Assembly (NCBI GenBank): GCA_028822885.1
Contig: JAPKCP010000134.1
Span: 1-8,778, forward strand
Reading direction: 5' to 3'
DNA from: Yoonia sp.
Lineage (GTDB): Bacteria; Pseudomonadota; Alphaproteobacteria; Rhodobacterales; Rhodobacteraceae
DNA: 8,778 nucleotides
In this document: positions 6,739-8,778 of the stretch, one piece after another
How positions within the stretch are numbered: position 1 is the first letter of the stretch
How the letters are laid out: the number at the start of each line of letters is the position of its first letter
The notes under the pieces: generated by a model
Told to the model about the DNA's origin: nothing
Database searches by the model: none
Seen by the model: the letters and a program-made list of their open reading frames with translations, nothing else
Translations under genes and position numbers: made by a program

Positions 6739-6807
6739 TTATAAGACGTTCACAATATCGCCATGGGAATGGCCGTGGTCTTCTATCTCTGCCTGATGCT
6801 CGACCAT
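6739..6807 (-). CDS. Possible histidine-rich micro-ORF upstream of the riboswitch
   Basis: A 22-codon frame starts at ATG 6807-6805 with GGAG five bases upstream (6816-6813) and ends in TAA 6741-6739. The peptide starts MVEHQAEIEDHG and continues HSHGDIVNVL; it has four histidines, three of them in HGHSH, and many acidic residues, a composition common in nickel, cobalt or zinc handling proteins. It lies in the same frame as, and immediately before, the IS6 transposase remnant. It could be a leader peptide, a remnant of a metal-protein tail, or part of the decayed insertion sequence. The good ribosome binding site and the metal context favour a second look, but a frame this short may be chance. 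Confidence 0.3.
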   Translation of the reverse strand: MVEHQAEIEDHGHSHGDIVNVL

Positions 6808-6954
6808 AATTGCTCCAATCTGGCAAAATCATGTAATTTGCTCCCAGCTTCACACGACAACGTGAACCCCACCGCCGATGCGAGGGTCAATGCAAAGCGC
6901 AGGAATGATATCGCCTGTGGTGTCATCTTCTAATTTCCACGGGTCTTGGCACGC
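6808..6954. other. Intergenic stretch without a supported gene
   Basis: Between the micro-ORF and the repressor promoter no frame on either strand has a recognisable product. The promoter for the leftward riboswitch operon could lie here or within the transposase remnant, but no clear minus-strand -35/-10 pair was found. Confidence 0.4.
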
Positions 6955-6982
6955 TTGCTCTATCCCCCCGGGGGGATATATG
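6955..6982 (+). promoter_or_regulatory. Candidate promoter of the repressor-exporter operon
   Basis: TTGCTC (6955-6960) and TATATG (6977-6982) are separated by 16 bases, and the palindromic operator fills the spacer. A bound repressor would then block RNA polymerase directly. Transcription would start near 6989, at or next to the ATG at 6991, giving a nearly leaderless mRNA. That would explain why no good ribosome binding site precedes the repressor. The box matches are weak. Confidence 0.35.
6961..6978. promoter_or_regulatory. Operator palindrome for the CsoR/RcnR-family repressor
   Basis: TATCCCCCCGGGGGGATA is a perfect 18-bp inverted repeat ending 12 bp before the repressor start. G/C tracts flanked by A/T bases are the known recognition pattern of CsoR/RcnR-type regulators. 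Position and pattern together support autoregulation of the repressor-exporter operon by its own product. It might also affect leftward transcription. Confidence 0.8.
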
Positions 6983-6990
6983 GTTTGCTT

Positions 6991-7269
6991 ATGACAGAAC
7001 ACATCCTCCATGCGACCCACCCAGAGATCGTGAACCGGCTGAAACGCGCCAACGGCCATCTTTTAAGCGTAATTGGGATGTTCGAGACGCAACGCCCCTG
7101 CGCCGATATTGCCCAGCAACTTCATGCAGTCGAGAAGGCTATTACCCAAGCCAAACGCACCCTTATTCAGGATCATATCGACCATTGCCTTGATGCGGCT
7201 ATGGCAGGTGCCAGCAGTGATGGCGCGCCTGCAACGGCGGAGTTCAAGGCGATCACCAAATATCTATGA
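6991..7269 (+). CDS. Metal-sensing repressor, CsoR/RcnR/InrS family, probably nickel/cobalt
   Basis: This 92-residue, all-helical DNA-binding protein belongs to the DUF156 family, whose members release their operator on binding metal. The core reads IVNRLKRANGHL (13-24), then CADIAQQLHAVEKAI (37-51), then IQDHIDHCLDA (59-69). C37, H62 and C66 have the exact CsoR spacing (C-x24-H-x3-C). Histidines at 4 and 7 lie near the position of His3 in RcnR and His21 in InrS. An H-C-H-C ligand set is the InrS nickel pattern; copper (CsoR) is the alternative. The ATG at 6991 is chosen because a TTG at 6946 would place the operator inside the gene. The exporter starts nine bases after its stop, so the two form an operon, and the exporter type supports nickel/cobalt. 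Confidence 0.88.
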   Translation: MTEHILHATHPEIVNRLKRANGHLLSVIGMFETQRPCADIAQQLHAVEKAITQAKRTLIQDHIDHCLDAAMAGASSDGAPATAEFKAITKYL

Positions 7270-7278
7270 GGTCTCAAA

Positions 7279-8619
7279 ATGCTCTCCATTCTTGCTGATC
7301 GTACCTACCGACATCTCTTTTTAGCCCAGATCACAGCCCTGCTGGGAACCGGTCTGGCCACTGTCGCACTTGGATTGCTTGCCTATGATTTAGCCGAGGA
7401 ACGTGCGGCTTTGGTTCTGGGGACGGTCTTTACGATCAAGATGGTGGCTTACGTGGCTGTAGCCCCGATAGCCGGGGCCTTTGCCAACCGCTGGCCACGC
7501 CGCACCATGCTGGTCAGCCTCGATTTGATCCGCGCAGCCGTGGCGCTCTGCCTGCCATTCGTAAATGAAGTCTGGCAGGTCTACGTCCTGATCTTTGTAC
7601 TGCAATCCGCATCCGCCGCGTTCACGCCTACGTTTCAGGCGACAATCCCAGACATCCTGCCAGAGGAGGAGCGTTACACGCGCGCCCTGTCCCTGTCTCG
7701 ACTGGCCTATGATCTAGAAAACATCATCAGCCCGATGCTGGCCGCGATCCTGCTGGCTTTTGTCAGCTATCAGGCGTTGTTCTTTGGAACCGTCATTGGG
7801 TTTGCCGGATCAGCCCTGCTTGTCGTTTCCGTGATGCTGCCTAGCCCAAAGGCAACCACACAGCGTGGCATCTACGAGCGCACCACACGCGGCCTGCGCA
7901 TTTACCTCGCTACACCGCGCCTACGCGGGCTGCTGTCCCTGAACCTTGCCGCGGCTGCGGCAGGTGCGATGGTGCTGGTTAATACTGTCGTGCTGGTGCG
8001 CTCTGATCTGGGTTTGGATAATATGCAAGTGGCCATAGCCCTTGGCGCATTCGGGAGCGGTTCCATGCTTGCCGCTCTCTTATTGCCTCGGCTTCTGGAT
8101 AACAGACCTGACCGTCCAGTGATGATAGGGGGTGCCACAGCGTTGGTTGTCACCCTCTTGGGTCTCGCCGCTATTGTTTTGATTGACGGTTTGCACTGGT
8201 CGCAACTCCTGATTGGGTGGCTCATCATCGGCGTGGGTTTCTCAACCGTTCTGACCCCGTCTGGTCGTTTACTGAAACGCTCGGCGCATGCTGAAGACAG
8301 GCCCACCGTGTATGCAGCCCAATTTGCTTTGTCGCATGCTTGCTGGCTTTTGGCCTATCCCTTGGCTGGTTGGTTAATCACTATGTTTGGGACAGCAACG
8401 GCGTTTGTAGCGCTCGCACTGCTGGCTTCTTTTGGATTGGCAGGAGGAATTATCCTCTGGCCGCGTGATGATGAAGGGGCTGTTGAACATAACCATGGCG
8501 ATCTGCCAACGGATCATCCTCACGTTCAAGATGGTCGCGTCCACAGCCACCCCATTATCATTGACGATTATCATCAGAACTGGCCACGTTTGAGGGAACT
8601 TGAAAGCCACCACGGCTAG
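7279..8619 (+). CDS. nreB: NreB-like MFS nickel/cobalt exporter with histidine-rich tail
   Basis: This inner-membrane exporter of the major facilitator superfamily probably uses the proton gradient to expel Ni2+ and perhaps Co2+. It has 446 residues with about twelve hydrophobic spans between 12 and 395. The loop GAFANRWPRR (66-75) is the MFS motif between helices 2 and 3. After the last helix, residues 402-446 hold nine histidines (404, 406, 413, 415, 422, 424, 432, 444, 445), including EHNHGD, DHPHV and HSHP, ending in IIIDDYHQNWP. Such a tail is characteristic of NreB-type nickel exporters. GAGG seven bases before the ATG supports the start. Co-transcription with a metal-sensing repressor fits. 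The metal is inferred from family resemblance; a related MFS drug exporter is unlikely given the tail. Confidence 0.85.
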   Translation: MLSILADRTYRHLFLAQITALLGTGLATVALGLLAYDLAEERAALVLGTVFTIKMVAYVAVAPIAGAFANRWPRRTMLVSLDLIRAAVALCLPFVNEVWQVYVLIFVLQSASAAFTPTFQATIPDILPEEERYTRALSLSRLAYDLENIISPMLAAILLAFVSYQALFFGTVIGFAGSALLVVSVMLPSPKATTQRGIYERTTRGLRIYLATPRLRGLLSLNLAAAAAGAMVLVNTVVLVRSDLGLDNMQVAIALGAFGSGSMLAALLLPRLLDNRPDRPVMIGGATALVVTLLGLAAIVLIDGLHWSQLLIGWLIIGVGFSTVLTPSGRLLKRSAHAEDRPTVYAAQFALSHACWLLAYPLAGWLITMFGTATAFVALALLASFGLAGGIILWPRDDEGAVEHNHGDLPTDHPHVQDGRVHSHPIIIDDYHQNWPRLRELESHHG

Positions 8620-8778
8620 AGCGTGACTGCCTGCGTTTGCATTCAGTATTAAAGCAGCCAATGAAGCAAGCGCAGCGAAAGTTTACTTTCCACCAAAATG
8701 ACCGCCGTCGCTTCTGGCCCAAAATTGCAATCCGGCCTTCATCCAAATGCTGCGTCGCAGCTTTCGCATTGCTGCCAT
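8620..8778. other. Right-edge intergenic sequence without a supported gene
   Basis: No gene or clear terminator follows the exporter. A segment around 8668-8716 (GCAGCGAAAGTTTACTTTCC and onward) recalls degenerate intergenic sequence common in roseobacter genomes, though this is memory without a search. CTGCGTCGCAG at 8750-8760 is a short palindrome of the form CTGC-N3-GCAG. Confidence 0.35.

Noticed and set aside
6437..6796. Plus-strand frames across the riboswitch and transposase remnant
   Set aside because: They are antisense to the conserved B12 aptamer and to the IS6-like coding remnant, so they are shadows.
6783..6926. Minus-strand 47-codon frame with a hydrophobic start (MTPQAISFLRFALTLASAVG)
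   Set aside because: It has a weak ribosome binding site, no recognisable family and overlaps the micro-ORF in another frame; it is probably chance.
6850..7059. Minus-strand frame ending in DPRIGGGVHVVV
   Set aside because: It runs antisense through the operator and into the repressor gene and has no credible start or homology I can name.
8676..8768. Short inverted repeat GCGAAAG/CTTTCGC as an exporter terminator
   Set aside because: The arms are seven bases long and about 80 bases apart with no T-tract, so it is not a credible terminator.

Overview
The window looks like a metal-homeostasis locus from an alphaproteobacterium, probably a marine Rhodobacterales (roseobacter-type) strain. The basis is gene style, tight operon overlaps and a typical proteobacterial B12 riboswitch; this is inference, since no taxonomic marker gene is present. 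No tRNA, rRNA or CRISPR array was seen.

Two divergent transcription units meet in a roughly 700-bp intergenic region. Leftward (minus strand, 6588 down to 337) runs an operon headed by a cobalamin (B12) riboswitch aptamer (6405-6588) with a likely translational expression platform (6295-6390). Its genes are, in order: a 112-residue cysteine-rich protein of unknown function (5951-6289); a fusion of a degenerate CbiX-like chelatase domain with a thioredoxin-like [2Fe-2S] ferredoxin domain (5181-5954); a periplasmic family-5 solute-binding protein (3652-5184); two DppB- and DppC-type permeases (2682-3620, 1810-2685); and one polypeptide carrying both ATPase domains (337-1809). Four junctions are overlapping or abutting and one has a 31-bp gap, so this reads as one mRNA. 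The riboswitch implies that the importer is made when B12 is scarce. Cobalt, a cobalt chelate, or a cobalamin precursor is therefore a better guess for the substrate than peptides.

Rightward (plus strand, 6961-8619) lie a perfect 18-bp G/C-tract palindrome, a CsoR/RcnR/InrS-family metal-sensing repressor (6991-7269) and an NreB-like MFS exporter with a histidine-rich tail (7279-8619). This is a standard layout for nickel/cobalt efflux. Import that responds to B12 shortage and export that responds to metal excess thus sit back to back.

The intergenic region between them holds a decayed IS6-family transposase C-terminus (6595-6738), directly upstream of the aptamer, and a 22-codon histidine-rich micro-ORF (6739-6807) with a good ribosome binding site. 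At the left edge (93-377) an open frame with no convincing start ends in a peptide resembling the tail of the exporter, suggesting a remnant of a second exporter copy. The right edge (8620-8778) has no gene I can support, only short repeats.
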